Assembly (NCBI RefSeq): GCF_009828745.1
Contig: NZ_WTSX01000006.1
Location: 1 to 64,000, forward strand
Direction of reading: 5' to 3'
DNA from: Erysipelothrix anatis
Lineage (GTDB): Bacteria > Bacillota_I > Bacilli_A > Erysipelotrichales > Erysipelotrichaceae
Length of the DNA: 64,000 nucleotides
Shown here: positions 52,886-62,355 of the stretch, one piece after another
How positions within the stretch are numbered: the first letter of the stretch is position 1
How the letters are laid out: each line of letters begins with the position of its first letter
Notes under the pieces: generated by a model
Database searches by the model: none
What the model was told of the DNA's origin: nothing
What the model saw: the letters and a program-made list of their open reading frames with translations, nothing else
Position numbers and translations under genes: made by a program

Positions 52886-53401
52886 ATGACTGTAAGTAAA
52901 CGAACCGCAGTTGCGAATTTTAAAAGAGATCTCATTGATGCCGTAACTACAAGTGTAAAAACACTGTTAGATTCGGAAATCGATATTATTTTTAACGCAC
53001 TCGCATTGGAGGCAAATCTTGAGACACTGGAAATTACAGTGTCGATGAACACGGAGTTTGATTTTCATCGGAAACGACGCTACTATGAACGAAATAGTGA
53101 GGAAACGGTCTCAATTGTTGATTTGCGATATTCAATTCGAGACTGGAACTATCAGGCAATTGCAGTTATTCAACCGATGCCCGACAATCTTTATGAAGCA
53201 TATTATGCAAAGAAACCCGAAAGCTACTTGGAATTGCTTACGAATACCTTGTTAGAATTTGAAGAATCTGAGTGTTTCATAAAGATTCCAAAAGATTCGA
53301 CATTCCTCACGCTTGCGATGGGAACAGAAGAAACAATTGATGCTTCATTTATGCGTTATGCAGCACTAAAAACTAAACGAGAAGCTCGGCTTAATATCTA
53401 A
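52886..53401 (+). CDS. Unrecognised 171-residue protein
   Basis: I do not recognise this protein. It has no signal peptide or membrane segment, and a mixed alpha/beta composition with strongly charged ends. The middle (FDFHRKRRYYERNSEE) is basic-aromatic and then turns acidic. ATG 52886 is seven bases behind GAGGGGA; the ATG at 52880 is too close to it. The upstream region holds a short ctgtta/taacag hairpin next to the ribosome site. It is bounded by terminators and so is an isolated unit between ribF and yqhY. Confidence 0.7.
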   Translation: MTVSKRTAVANFKRDLIDAVTTSVKTLLDSEIDIIFNALALEANLETLEITVSMNTEFDFHRKRRYYERNSEETVSIVDLRYSIRDWNYQAIAVIQPMPDNLYEAYYAKKPESYLELLTNTLLEFEESECFIKIPKDSTFLTLAMGTEETIDASFMRYAALKTKREARLNI

Positions 53402-53409
53402 ATTTCGAG

Positions 53410-53432
53410 AAAGCACAGATGTGCTTTTTTTG
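53410..53432 (+). terminator. Terminator after the orphan gene
   Basis: The stem aaagcac/gtgcttt with a four-base loop is followed by TTTTTG. Confidence 0.85.
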
Positions 53433-53522
53433 TTGAAGACGCTACGAAAATGTCGAAATCTCTAGAAAGAGAAAGAGACACCAAATAATTAATCGACTGC
53501 CTTTTGTTTCTTAAATATTTCT

Positions 53523-53530
53523 GTTATAAT
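53523..53530 (+). promoter_or_regulatory. Extended -10 promoter of yqhY
   Basis: TGTTATAAT (TG, one base, TATAAT) ends at 53530, about 20 bases before the ATG. The -35 is poor, as is common with extended -10 promoters. Confidence 0.6.
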
Positions 53531-53550
53531 AGCCGTAGTAGGTGATAAAT

Positions 53551-53880
53551 ATGGCAAATGAATATGTATTAATTCAAGAAAAAAATGACGGATTTGGTCA
53601 AATTGCAGTATCAAATAACGTTTTTAATCACATTGTTGCAATTACAGTTGCTGAAAACAAACACATCTTCTTCGAAGATGGTACAGGAAAAAAATCACTT
53701 TCTGTAAGCAATGCGAATGGACACGTTAATATTGATGTCAAAGTCCGAGTTCAGTACGGTCAAGATGTCGAACGCGTAGTTCGAGCATTACAAGATGAAT
53801 TACGTCGTAACATTGAAATGATGGTTGACTTCAGCAGTGTTACAATCAACGTTAATGTCGTCGGATTTAAGTTTAATTAA
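53551..53880 (+). CDS. Asp23/Gls24 family protein (YqhY-like)
   Basis: The second Asp23-family protein of the window, 109 residues (GFGQIAVSNNVFNHIVAI, end SSVTINVNVVGFKFN). The place before nusB is that of YqhY in Firmicutes, which has been linked to control of acetyl-CoA carboxylase and lipid balance in Bacillus. That role may not hold here if fatty-acid synthesis is missing. ATG 53551 follows TAGGTGAT; an in-frame GTG at 53542 is within it. Confidence 0.85.
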   Translation: MANEYVLIQEKNDGFGQIAVSNNVFNHIVAITVAENKHIFFEDGTGKKSLSVSNANGHVNIDVKVRVQYGQDVERVVRALQDELRRNIEMMVDFSSVTINVNVVGFKFN

Positions 53881-53902
53881 GAAGCAGATATCTGCTTCTT
53901 TT
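53879..53902 (+). terminator. Hairpin with T-tract between yqhY and nusB
   Basis: The 11-pair stem aagaagcagat/atctgcttctt is followed by TTAG. The T-run is short, so it may be a partial terminator. Confidence 0.6.
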
Positions 53903-53916
53903 AGTGTGGAGGTTTT

Positions 53917-54321
53917 ATGACGAAGAGTCGTAGTGTTGAGAGACAAGATGCAATGCGTGCAGTGTATATTCACTTAGTACGTGATCAAGCAATCGAGGAA
54001 GTATTGGAAGATAACGCCTTTATTTCAAATGTAAGTGACTTTATTCCCAAATTTGAGTTTGGTGAAGAAATGCTTGAAGTCATTCATCGTGCTGTTGCAC
54101 GAAAAGAGATTTATGGCTTAGCTTTAAATCAATACTTAAATAACTGGAAGTTTGATCGTCTTGGTTATATCGAACAAGCGATTATGCTTATTGCTGCAGC
54201 TGAGTTAGAACTCGGAATTCAAGCAAAAGTTGTTGTCTTAGATGAGGCTGTGCGTTTAGCGAAAGAATTTGCAGACCAAGACTCATACAAATTTATAAAC
54301 GGAGTATTAGACGCAATATGA
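53917..54321 (+). CDS. nusB: Transcription antitermination factor NusB
   Basis: NusB with NusE (S10) promotes rRNA antitermination. The 134 residues have the all-helical family pattern (RQDAMRAVYIHLV, then NWKFDRLGYIEQAIMLIAAAEL). KVVLDEAVRLAKEFADQDSYKFINGVLD forms the conserved C-terminal helix pair. The ribosome site is GGAGG. It starts a string of tightly packed genes running through recN to dinB. Confidence 0.96.
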   Translation: MTKSRSVERQDAMRAVYIHLVRDQAIEEVLEDNAFISNVSDFIPKFEFGEEMLEVIHRAVARKEIYGLALNQYLNNWKFDRLGYIEQAIMLIAAAELELGIQAKVVVLDEAVRLAKEFADQDSYKFINGVLDAI

Positions 54322-55805
54322 TGCCAAAAGAGAAGGTCATTACGGTTTCAGAATTTGTTAATGAACTCAAAGGTGTTATTCAGAAACATCCGTCTTTTAA
54401 GAATGTCGCATTGGTAGGAGAGCTTTCAAACTTTAAAGCTCACCACAGTGGGCATTTTTATTTTTCTCTGAAGGATGCAAAAAGTAGGGTTTCGTGTGTT
54501 ATGTTTCGCAGCAAATCTAGTATGGTTAAATTTAAACCTAAAGATGGGGATAAAGTTGTCATCCACGGATCTATTGATGTCTTTGAGTCGACAGGATCTG
54601 TCCAAATCTATGTCGAATGCATGAACTTGGATGGGCTGGGTGATTTATTCATTCAGTTTGAAGCTTTGAAGAAAGAGTACTTGGAGAAGGGGTATTTTGC
54701 TGTAGAGCATAAAAAACCGATACCGAAGTACCCGCATTATCTTGGGGTTATCGTTGGTGAAGGAAGTGCTGCTGCCGCGGATATTGCACGAACACTACAT
54801 GAACGATGGCCTGTTGCTCAGGTTCATGTTCTTTATGCGTTTGTTCAAGGAGAATATGCGGTGGACAGTATCGTTAAGCAAATTGCTTATGCAAACACCC
54901 TAAATCTCGACACTATAATTCTTGCTCGTGGCGGTGGATCAATAGAAGATTTGTGGTCATTTAATGAACCCAAAGTATTGGAGGCTGTCTATAACTCGAA
55001 AACACCGATTATTTCAGGAGTAGGGCATGAAAGTGATGTCACCTTGGTTGATTATGTTTCAGACTATCGGGCTGCGACACCGACCGCTGCTGCAGTTCAT
55101 GCAACACCCAATACTAAAGATTTACTCGAAAATTTACGAGATTATAAAAATGCATACTATAAGTCTGTTCGCAATAAATTAAGACAAAACCAACAAGGTT
55201 ATCAAACGATTATGTCACAACGCTATTTGCAAGACCCTTTACGTTTTATTGAAATGAAACAACAATACTTGGATTATCATCAAAACAAAGTGACACATCA
55301 AATTTACCGATTTGATACGATTAAACAAACACTTCAACAACAAATCCATGGTTATGAGAAAATGTTAAATCTTAAATTTCAAGAAAGTAAAGGACACATA
55401 AAGACATTCGAGAGTGAATTCTACTACAACGTCGAACAACGCATTCGACAGGAAGATGTCCGCCGAAAACAATTTGATCAAAGTTTGATGTTTTCAGTTA
55501 GTGGAATTCAACGTAAAATACCACAATTTTACACAATCACAGAAGAGACTGATGTGGCTTTAAAACGGCGTATTGAACGATTAATCAACTTGAAAGCCAG
55601 TCAGTTTGGCGATATAATAAAAACAATAAGCAACAATAATCCGGTTGCGAAATTAGAAACAATTTATGCAAAAGGATTTGCTCGTGTAAGCATGGATTCA
55701 GAACCCATTACATCCATAAAGAATGTGGAGGAAGGGGATGCATTAACCATCGCTGTAAAAGATGGTGTAATTCAGGCGACAGTGAGTGGAAAGGACCCAG
55801 TATGA
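54318..55805 (+). CDS. xseA: Exodeoxyribonuclease VII large subunit
   Basis: XseA carries the catalytic domain of exonuclease VII, which cuts single-stranded DNA from both ends. The 495 residues have an N-terminal OB fold (LVGELSNFKAHHSGHFYFSL) and the core VIVGEGSAAAADI with ARGGGSIEDLWSFNEP. GHESDVTLVDYVSDYRAATPTAAA is the catalytic segment. A long helical tail precedes the end. ATG 54318 overlaps the nusB stop; folD, often between them, is missing. Confidence 0.95.
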   Translation: MMPKEKVITVSEFVNELKGVIQKHPSFKNVALVGELSNFKAHHSGHFYFSLKDAKSRVSCVMFRSKSSMVKFKPKDGDKVVIHGSIDVFESTGSVQIYVECMNLDGLGDLFIQFEALKKEYLEKGYFAVEHKKPIPKYPHYLGVIVGEGSAAAADIARTLHERWPVAQVHVLYAFVQGEYAVDSIVKQIAYANTLNLDTIILARGGGSIEDLWSFNEPKVLEAVYNSKTPIISGVGHESDVTLVDYVSDYRAATPTAAAVHATPNTKDLLENLRDYKNAYYKSVRNKLRQNQQGYQTIMSQRYLQDPLRFIEMKQQYLDYHQNKVTHQIYRFDTIKQTLQQQIHGYEKMLNLKFQESKGHIKTFESEFYYNVEQRIRQEDVRRKQFDQSLMFSVSGIQRKIPQFYTITEETDVALKRRIERLINLKASQFGDIIKTISNNNPVAKLETIYAKGFARVSMDSEPITSIKNVEEGDALTIAVKDGVIQATVSGKDPV

Positions 55806-56002
55806 GTGAAACGTTTAATTTTGAAGCAGCAATGAAACGATTGGCAGAGATTGCAACTTTGCTTGAAAAAGACGATTTGTCATTAGACAATGCCATCGCA
55901 CTGTTTGATGAAGGGTTACAATTATCAAAACAGTGTCAGACCCGCTTAACCCAATACGAAACAACAGTTAAAGAGCTTGTTCAGAAGCACCAAGGAGAAT
56001 AA
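55802..56002 (+). CDS. xseB: Exodeoxyribonuclease VII small subunit
   Basis: A 66-residue helical subunit that coats the XseA arms (FEAAMKRLAEIATLLEKDDLSLDNAIALFDEGLQL). It overlaps xseA by four bases, and ispA follows one base after its stop, the standard order. Confidence 0.95.
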   Translation: MSETFNFEAAMKRLAEIATLLEKDDLSLDNAIALFDEGLQLSKQCQTRLTQYETTVKELVQKHQGE

Positions 56003-56003
56003 C

Positions 56004-56843
56004 ATGAATTTAATGATCGAAAGCCGTTTACGAGAGCTAGTCCAAGAATATGGAAATACGACAGTTCAAGATGCAATGTCCTACTCACTGCTGAGTGGGG
56101 GTAAGCGCGTTCGACCACGCCTTTTGTTGAGTCTACTTGCTGATTATGGTGTTGATTTATATCAAGGATTAAATCAGGCATGTGCTCTTGAAATGATTCA
56201 TACGTACTCGCTTGTACATGATGACTTACCAGCTATGGATAACGATGATTTCCGCCGTTTTAAACCAACGAATCATAAAGTATACGGTGAAGGAATGGCA
56301 ATTCTTGCAGGAGATGGTTTGCTCACTGCAGCCTTTACGACACTTGCCAAAGCAGATACCGTCAGCGCCGCGACTCAAATGAAAACTGTTGAAATTTTAG
56401 CTCGTAATGCCGGTGCACACGGCATGATTTTAGGACAAGAGCTTGATATTGTTGATAACATTGGTTCCGTCGAAGCACTTATCCAATGCTATGAAATGAA
56501 AACAGGATGTTTGTTTGCTGCTGCTTTAGAAATGGCAGTTGTTATTGCAGGGAAAGATGACTTGCAAGATACTGCGCGTACCCTGGGTTTGAAACTTGGC
56601 GTCGCATTTCAATATCAGGATGATATTTTAGAAGTAACGAAGACAAGTGACGAAATTGGGAAGAGCCATCTTAGCGATGGTGAACGTGAAAAGAGTACTA
56701 TTGTAACGTTATTAGGCTTAAAACGTGCTCAAAACGCAACAGAAGGCCTATTTAAAGAAATCAAAGTGCTGTTGGATCGTCTTGATTTAAATGGCACAGA
56801 ACTACAAAAACTCATTGAAGAAATGATCGCACGCGATCTTTAG
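56004..56843 (+). CDS. ispA: Farnesyl/geranyl diphosphate synthase
   Basis: A prenyl chain elongase that adds isopentenyl diphosphate to dimethylallyl and geranyl diphosphates, supplying isoprenoid precursors for undecaprenyl phosphate. The 279 residues have the first Asp-rich motif DDLPAMDND (73-81) and the second DDILE (206-210), plus GGKRVRP near 32. Both metal sites are intact. ATG 56004 follows AAGGAGAA. The downstream dxs-like gene, by contrast, has lost its active-site motifs. Confidence 0.95.
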   Translation: MNLMIESRLRELVQEYGNTTVQDAMSYSLLSGGKRVRPRLLLSLLADYGVDLYQGLNQACALEMIHTYSLVHDDLPAMDNDDFRRFKPTNHKVYGEGMAILAGDGLLTAAFTTLAKADTVSAATQMKTVEILARNAGAHGMILGQELDIVDNIGSVEALIQCYEMKTGCLFAAALEMAVVIAGKDDLQDTARTLGLKLGVAFQYQDDILEVTKTSDEIGKSHLSDGEREKSTIVTLLGLKRAQNATEGLFKEIKVLLDRLDLNGTELQKLIEEMIARDL

Positions 56844-56852
56844 GAGACAGTC

Positions 56853-58625
56853 TTGTTTAATCAATTTAAGAATTCGAATGCAATTCGTGATCTTAAACCA
56901 GCAGAGCTTGATGCACTAACTGATGAAATCGCAACATTTTTAGCTCAAGAGACACGATTTGATGTCGAAACAATCATAAAAAATATCAATGTCCTCGAGA
57001 CAACACTTGCTTTGCATAAGGTATTTGACCTAAACAAAGATCGTGTTGTTTTTGATGGTGGGCAACAAGTTATGACCCATAAAATTTTGACGGGTCGTGC
57101 ACAGGATCTTGCGTTGCGTACCAACATTCCATTAACGTTGGACGCTACCAATCCTTTTGACGCATATACAGGCGGTGATATTGGAGAGGGACTTGGTGTC
57201 GGACTTGCATATGCACTAGATGCTCCACAAAACCATACAATCGTTGTAATCGATGACCATGCACTAAATTATGGACTAACCTATGAAACGTTGGTTCAAA
57301 TAAGTAAAGAAAAACCGAATATCATTATTGTGATGATTGATGAACAACAATCGTTACTGCGTCACTATACGTCAATGAATACATTCGTAAAAAGTATTCG
57401 AATTAGTAAAACATATACCGGTTTAAAGAAAGATATGAAGACTGTTTTGGATTCCAATCCAATTTCACGTCCTATTTTAAACACGTTGGTACGCGTTCGA
57501 GATGCCTTGAAAGAGACGGTTCTTGAACCTACAATCTTTACGCAATTTGGAATTGATTATCATGGTCCAATTGATGGACAAAACATCAGTGATTTAGTTC
57601 GTGTTTTTGAGATGGCGAAAACAATGAAAGGTCCAAATCTTATTCATGTTCAAACGCGCCTTCGTAAAAAACAACGTCGCAAGTTAGAATTTCCCAATTT
57701 TAAACTGGATGATGCAACACCAGACAATTATAAAACCTATCATGAGATTTTTGACTCTACGCTTGTAGGGATTCGCGATCCTAAATTGATGCTGCTTGTA
57801 GACGCACTTAATTTTGGAGATTACTTTAGTGAATTCGCTGAAGCATACCCAAACAATTATGTCGTGACATCTGGTAGCACTGAATCATTAGTTACAATGG
57901 CTGCTGGATATGTTCGGATGGGATATCGTGTCGTAGTAGCACTATCCTCACAACGTGTGTTAGAGGTACAAAGTCACATCAACAATCAATTCAAACTTTC
58001 CGAATTACCGTTGACACTCCTTATTCGCAGTACGGGACTAAATTCAACAGGTAACCGTTTTGAGCAAGGGGTTTATGATATTGGTGCTTTAGAACACCTC
58101 GCAAACGTTTATATGCCTAAAGACCTTAACGAGGCCAGTGGTTTGTTGAACAAAATTTTACAAAAACCAGGAATTAATGCGATTCGATATCAAAATGATG
58201 CAGAAAAACACATGCCACAATTGCTTGATTTGGATGCCATTTGGGAAATAGCACACCCTTTTGATGTTTCTAGTGAAGGGGTCATCTTAACATTTGGAAC
58301 CTCGATTCAAGATTTTATCAAAAAAATAGAAGCAAACGCACTAAATGTTGGTGTAGTAAATACACGAAATTTATCAAGTGTTGATTCCGAATTGCTTCAA
58401 AAAATTGCGGAGTTTCATCACAAAATTCTTATTTATAATATAGAAGATATTCACAACGAGTTATACTATCACATTTTACGTCACTGCTATGAACAAAAAC
58501 TTGATTTAGAAATTCATTGTGTTGATTTAAGAGGTCTCGAGCTAACAGCTGGATCTAAAGAACTTAAACGTGCACATCATTTACATATTGATGATGCAAT
58601 TCGATTACTAATAGAAGGGAAATAA
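56853..58625 (+). CDS. DXS-like protein with lost catalytic motifs (probable pseudoenzyme)
   Basis: A 590-residue protein in the dxs position between ispA and recN. It aligns end to end with 1-deoxyxylulose-5-phosphate synthase, but every cofactor and active-site motif is altered. The SGGHxGxNLGVVELT region reads ETIIKNINVLETT (39-51) and GHQ...HKILTGR reads GGQQVMTHKILTGR (69-82). GHSSTS is TGGDIGEG (106-113), the thiamine-diphosphate GDGA is DDHA (134-137) and its NDN partner is DEQ (163-165). DRAG and THQG are RSTG (392-395) and RFEQG (402-406). The frame is open throughout, so it is kept under selection. TTG start with TAGGAG. Activity as DXS is very unlikely; the present role is unknown. 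Confidence 0.85.
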   Translation: MFNQFKNSNAIRDLKPAELDALTDEIATFLAQETRFDVETIIKNINVLETTLALHKVFDLNKDRVVFDGGQQVMTHKILTGRAQDLALRTNIPLTLDATNPFDAYTGGDIGEGLGVGLAYALDAPQNHTIVVIDDHALNYGLTYETLVQISKEKPNIIIVMIDEQQSLLRHYTSMNTFVKSIRISKTYTGLKKDMKTVLDSNPISRPILNTLVRVRDALKETVLEPTIFTQFGIDYHGPIDGQNISDLVRVFEMAKTMKGPNLIHVQTRLRKKQRRKLEFPNFKLDDATPDNYKTYHEIFDSTLVGIRDPKLMLLVDALNFGDYFSEFAEAYPNNYVVTSGSTESLVTMAAGYVRMGYRVVVALSSQRVLEVQSHINNQFKLSELPLTLLIRSTGLNSTGNRFEQGVYDIGALEHLANVYMPKDLNEASGLLNKILQKPGINAIRYQNDAEKHMPQLLDLDAIWEIAHPFDVSSEGVILTFGTSIQDFIKKIEANALNVGVVNTRNLSSVDSELLQKIAEFHHKILIYNIEDIHNELYYHILRHCYEQKLDLEIHCVDLRGLELTAGSKELKRAHHLHIDDAIRLLIEGK

Positions 58626-58627
58626 CT

Positions 58628-60268
58628 ATGCTCCAACATCTTGCTATTAAAAATTATATCCTCATTCAAGATATCTCCGTAGACTTATCTGATAATTTCA
58701 ACGTGTTTACTGGTGAAACTGGATCAGGAAAATCCATGCTTGTCGATGCTTTGAATTTTGCATTTGGACAGCGAAGCAGTGCAAGTATTGTTGGAAAGTA
58801 TGATGATGTTTCTCGTGTAGAAATGATTTTTACAGTCGCTGATAATCATCCAGTAATTCCTTATCTTGAGGAAATAGGGTTTGATGTCGACCCTAGCGAT
58901 CCAATCATCATTTCCCGTGATATGAATCGTGATGGGAAGAGTAATGCTCGTATCAATCACCGAATTGTAACAGCTTCACTATTACGTGAATTAGCAGGAT
59001 ACCTCATTGATATTCACTCTCAACATGAAACTCAAAGTTTGCTTAATAGTAAACAACACTTAAACCTACTTGATCGATTTGCATCAATACAAGAGGCTCT
59101 TGAAACATATTCTCATCTGTATCAAACGTATAAAGAAGCACAACGAGATTTAGAAACGTTTGAATCCAGTGATATTTCGCCGGACGAGATTGAGCGTGCT
59201 GAAGCAATGTTACGTGAACTGGAGAAATTCAAACCAAGTGTCGATGACTATACAAGTTTGACTGAAAACCTTGAAACGATGTCAAATTTCGAACGATACC
59301 AAACTATTTATAGTGATATGCTTGAGATATTCAAGCAAAATGATGCACTTGCGCGTCTTTATGATGGTTTATCGTTATACGAAGAGCTTAATAACGATAC
59401 ACTGGGTGAAAAATATCGTGAAGCATATTTTCTACTCGAAGATGTCCGAGACACCGTCCAGGCACTTAGTCATGAACTGCAATTCGATGCATATGAATTT
59501 GATTCATATCAATCACGCATGTACCAGTATCAACAATACTTCCGTAAATTTGGCGATGTTGAGGGTATTTTAGCGGTTATGGAAACTTATGATGCATTGC
59601 TACATCGTGCAAAACACTTTGATGAAATCCGTGAAGACTTTCAGAACATCCGTGATGTTGCACTTGATGTAGCGACAGAATCAGCCAAGTCATTAAGTGT
59701 AAAGCGTCGCGATGCTGCAGTTGAACTGGAGAAGGCTGTGGAAGTTCAATTGCATGATCTGATGCTCGAACATGCGCGTTTTGAAGTCAAATTTTCAAGT
59801 GTAAACTTAAATCAAAATGGCCATGATAATGTACAATTCTATGTCAGTATGAATAAAGGTGAGGATTTAGCCCCACTCGACAAAGTCGCGAGTGGAGGGG
59901 AGTTGTCACGGCTGATGCTCGGTCTTAAAGTCATTTTCAGTCGTGTTCAACATATTGATACAATCGTCTTTGATGAAATCGATACTGGTGTTTCAGGACG
60001 TGTTGGAATGCGAATTGGACAAAAAATGAAGGACCTTTCAAAGGAAGCACAAGTACTGACAATTACTCACTTGAGCTCAGTGGCTGCACATGCGCACCAA
60101 CATTACAAAATATCCAAATCTCAAGAAGATGAAGCTACCATGACATCTATTGATCAGCTAACACCTGAAGAGCAAGTGGAACAACTTGCATTAATCATGA
60201 GCGGATCTGTATCCAGCGCGTCACTGCTTGCAGCACAAGAATTATTAAAAGAAGGGCAATCGTTTTAA
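58628..60268 (+). CDS. recN: DNA repair protein RecN
   Basis: An SMC-like ATPase active at double-strand breaks. Of 546 residues, Walker A is GETGSGKS (29-36). Coiled-coil arms follow (about 155-360), then the signature ASGGELSRLMLGLK, Walker B IVFDEIDTGVSG and ITHLSSVAAHA. It directly follows the dxs-like gene, without the tlyA and argR genes usually in between. The one-base overlap with dinB suggests coupling. Confidence 0.96.
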   Translation: MLQHLAIKNYILIQDISVDLSDNFNVFTGETGSGKSMLVDALNFAFGQRSSASIVGKYDDVSRVEMIFTVADNHPVIPYLEEIGFDVDPSDPIIISRDMNRDGKSNARINHRIVTASLLRELAGYLIDIHSQHETQSLLNSKQHLNLLDRFASIQEALETYSHLYQTYKEAQRDLETFESSDISPDEIERAEAMLRELEKFKPSVDDYTSLTENLETMSNFERYQTIYSDMLEIFKQNDALARLYDGLSLYEELNNDTLGEKYREAYFLLEDVRDTVQALSHELQFDAYEFDSYQSRMYQYQQYFRKFGDVEGILAVMETYDALLHRAKHFDEIREDFQNIRDVALDVATESAKSLSVKRRDAAVELEKAVEVQLHDLMLEHARFEVKFSSVNLNQNGHDNVQFYVSMNKGEDLAPLDKVASGGELSRLMLGLKVIFSRVQHIDTIVFDEIDTGVSGRVGMRIGQKMKDLSKEAQVLTITHLSSVAAHAHQHYKISKSQEDEATMTSIDQLTPEEQVEQLALIMSGSVSSASLLAAQELLKEGQSF

Positions 60269-61425
60269 TGGCTAATGTAATTTTTCATATTGATATCAAT
60301 GCATTTTTTGCAAGTGCACATGTTATTACCGATCCATCCTTGATTGGAAAACCTGTTGTGGTTTGTTCGAATCACCGTGGATCTGTAATTACAACTGCTT
60401 CCTATGAAGCACGACAATTCGGAATTCAATCTGCAATGCCCTTAAGTCACGCAAAACGTTTATGCCAAGACTTAGTTGTAGTGGAGATTGATTTTGACTT
60501 GTACAATGACCTGTCCCGACGTTTTATGGATATAATACGGAGTTATTCTACAAAATTACAACAAGCAAGCATTGATGAGTGTTATGTTGATGTTAGCGAT
60601 GTAATTAGGAACTATCCCAAACCATTGGATCTTGCAGTCGAAATTCAACAACGTGTTTTAAAAGAACTCAAATTACCGATTTCTATCGGTGTTGCCCCAA
60701 ATAAATTTTTAGCAAAAATGGCGAGTGATATGCAGAAACCCAATGGTATTACTGTGCTGCGAATTCGTGAAATTGACAAGTTCTTGTGGCCATTGCCAAT
60801 CAACGAGATGCATGGGATTGGAAAGAAAACTGTACCGAAGTTAATTGCTTATGGAATTCATACTATCAAGGATTTGGCGCAAACAGATCCAAATTCGATT
60901 CGCCACATACTCGGAAATAACGCACAAAGTTTTGTGGAAAAGGCAAATGGTCGCGATAATTCAAAGATCGAAACCGATACCTCTGCAAAGTCAGTCGGAC
61001 AATCAAAAACTTTCACAACACCAATGGTCGACTTGGATGAAATTCAACATGCAATCCGTCATGAAATTGAACAGATGACACTACGCATGAAAAGCTATGA
61101 TTTAGTAGGGAAAACACTAACGTTTGCAATTCGAATGGCTGATTACAAAACTGCTGCACGGTCCATAACCCTTGAAAACTATACAGATGACAGGCATTTA
61201 ATTTATGAACGTGTGATGGACCTATATGAAGAATTCGATAGCATGGATGGTGTTACTTTCATATCCGTATCAATGTCAAACCTCGTAACGCTTGAAGACA
61301 AGATAGAACAACTCAATCTCTTTGATGATTTGAAAGAACCAACAATTAATGACATTATTTCCCGCTTGAACAAAGAACTAAATATTGATGCATTTAAACG
61401 AACCAGCACACTTATAAAGAAATAA
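60268..61425 (+). CDS. dinB: DNA polymerase IV, Y-family
   Basis: A low-fidelity translesion polymerase. The 385 residues open with the catalytic strand HIDINAFFAS (D8 and D10 region) and include ASIDECYVDVS with the acidic pair D-E. The IGVAPNKFLAKMASDMQKP palm motif, a thumb HhH (MHGIGKKTVPKLIAYGI) and the little finger follow. The end QLNLFDDL resembles a beta-clamp-binding motif. Its ATG overlaps the recN stop. Confidence 0.95.
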   Translation: MANVIFHIDINAFFASAHVITDPSLIGKPVVVCSNHRGSVITTASYEARQFGIQSAMPLSHAKRLCQDLVVVEIDFDLYNDLSRRFMDIIRSYSTKLQQASIDECYVDVSDVIRNYPKPLDLAVEIQQRVLKELKLPISIGVAPNKFLAKMASDMQKPNGITVLRIREIDKFLWPLPINEMHGIGKKTVPKLIAYGIHTIKDLAQTDPNSIRHILGNNAQSFVEKANGRDNSKIETDTSAKSVGQSKTFTTPMVDLDEIQHAIRHEIEQMTLRMKSYDLVGKTLTFAIRMADYKTAARSITLENYTDDRHLIYERVMDLYEEFDSMDGVTFISVSMSNLVTLEDKIEQLNLFDDLKEPTINDIISRLNKELNIDAFKRTSTLIKK

Positions 61426-61440
61426 AGGAGGTGGGATGAT

Positions 61441-62355
61441 ATGAAAAAATATCTCAATGACTTCAATCATTTCATTCAATTTATTGATCCCAAATCCGAA
61501 TTAACCGTTAAATCGTATCTTACCGATGTACGTGATTATATAGAATTTCTTGAATCTCAAGAAATTCGAACACCTGAAATGATTGAATATAGACATATAA
61601 CATCCTATATGGCATCCATTCAGTCTCGTTATGCACCAGCAACACTTCAGCACAAAGTAGTAAGCATTCGACAATTTCATCAGTACCTTGTTAAAACGAA
61701 TGTGACACAACACGATCCCACACAATATATGAACCTAAAAAACCAGGGACAAAGGCTCCCGTACATTGCCGAAAATGAGGCAATTGTGACGTTATTATCC
61801 TTTGCCCGAAAGACGCCCAAAGATACATTTGACTATGCATTACTTATAATCATGTATCGGTGCGGTCTTCGAGTCAGTGAGTGTACCAATTTAACCTTTA
61901 GCAATTACTATCCACAAGAAAAACTTTTGAGAATCGTGGGTAAAGGGAACAAGCAACGGGTGATTCCGATGACACAAGATGTACAAGAAGCATTGGATAC
62001 CTATATTCAATTAGTTAGGCCAGTATGGCTTGTAAGTTCTAGTGAATATATATTTGTTGGTTCAAAAGGTAACCAAGTTACACGACAATACATTCACAAT
62101 ATGATAAAATTAAGAAGTAAGGAAATGAATTTAAGTACTGCTATTTCCGCCCATACTTTAAGACATGCATTTGCTACAAGCATTCTTGATGTTGGTGTAG
62201 ATTTACGGGTGATTCAAGAGCTTTTGGGACACCAGGATATCCGCACAACTCAAATTTATACGCACGTATCAAAAGATGCACTCAAGAAAGAGTATGATCA
62301 GTTTTTGGTCGGTACATTTGCTAATAAAGGAGGCAATACAGATGAAGAAATATAA
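61441..62355 (+). CDS. xerD: Tyrosine recombinase XerD
   Basis: XerC/XerD recombine at dif to resolve chromosome dimers. The 304 residues have the N-terminal SAM-like core-binding domain and the catalytic set R144 (CGLRVSE), K168 (GKGNKQR), H238/R241 (HTLRHAFA), H264 (LLGHQDI) and Y273 (QIYTHVS). The AAAGGAGGTG ribosome site is strong. The following deoB order matches the xerD (ripX)-drm pair of Bacillus, so a housekeeping recombinase rather than an integrase is likely. No att site is seen. Confidence 0.9.
   Translation: MKKYLNDFNHFIQFIDPKSELTVKSYLTDVRDYIEFLESQEIRTPEMIEYRHITSYMASIQSRYAPATLQHKVVSIRQFHQYLVKTNVTQHDPTQYMNLKNQGQRLPYIAENEAIVTLLSFARKTPKDTFDYALLIIMYRCGLRVSECTNLTFSNYYPQEKLLRIVGKGNKQRVIPMTQDVQEALDTYIQLVRPVWLVSSSEYIFVGSKGNQVTRQYIHNMIKLRSKEMNLSTAISAHTLRHAFATSILDVGVDLRVIQELLGHQDIRTTQIYTHVSKDALKKEYDQFLVGTFANKGGNTDEEI

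Noticed and set aside
56853-58625. Annotating the gene simply as functional dxs
   Set aside because: Position and overall alignment support descent from dxs, but the thiamine-diphosphate and catalytic motifs are gone.
61441-62355. Tyrosine recombinase as the integrase of a mobile element
   Set aside because: Order with deoB and dinB/recN fits housekeeping XerD; no attachment repeats, tRNA gene or phage genes nearby.
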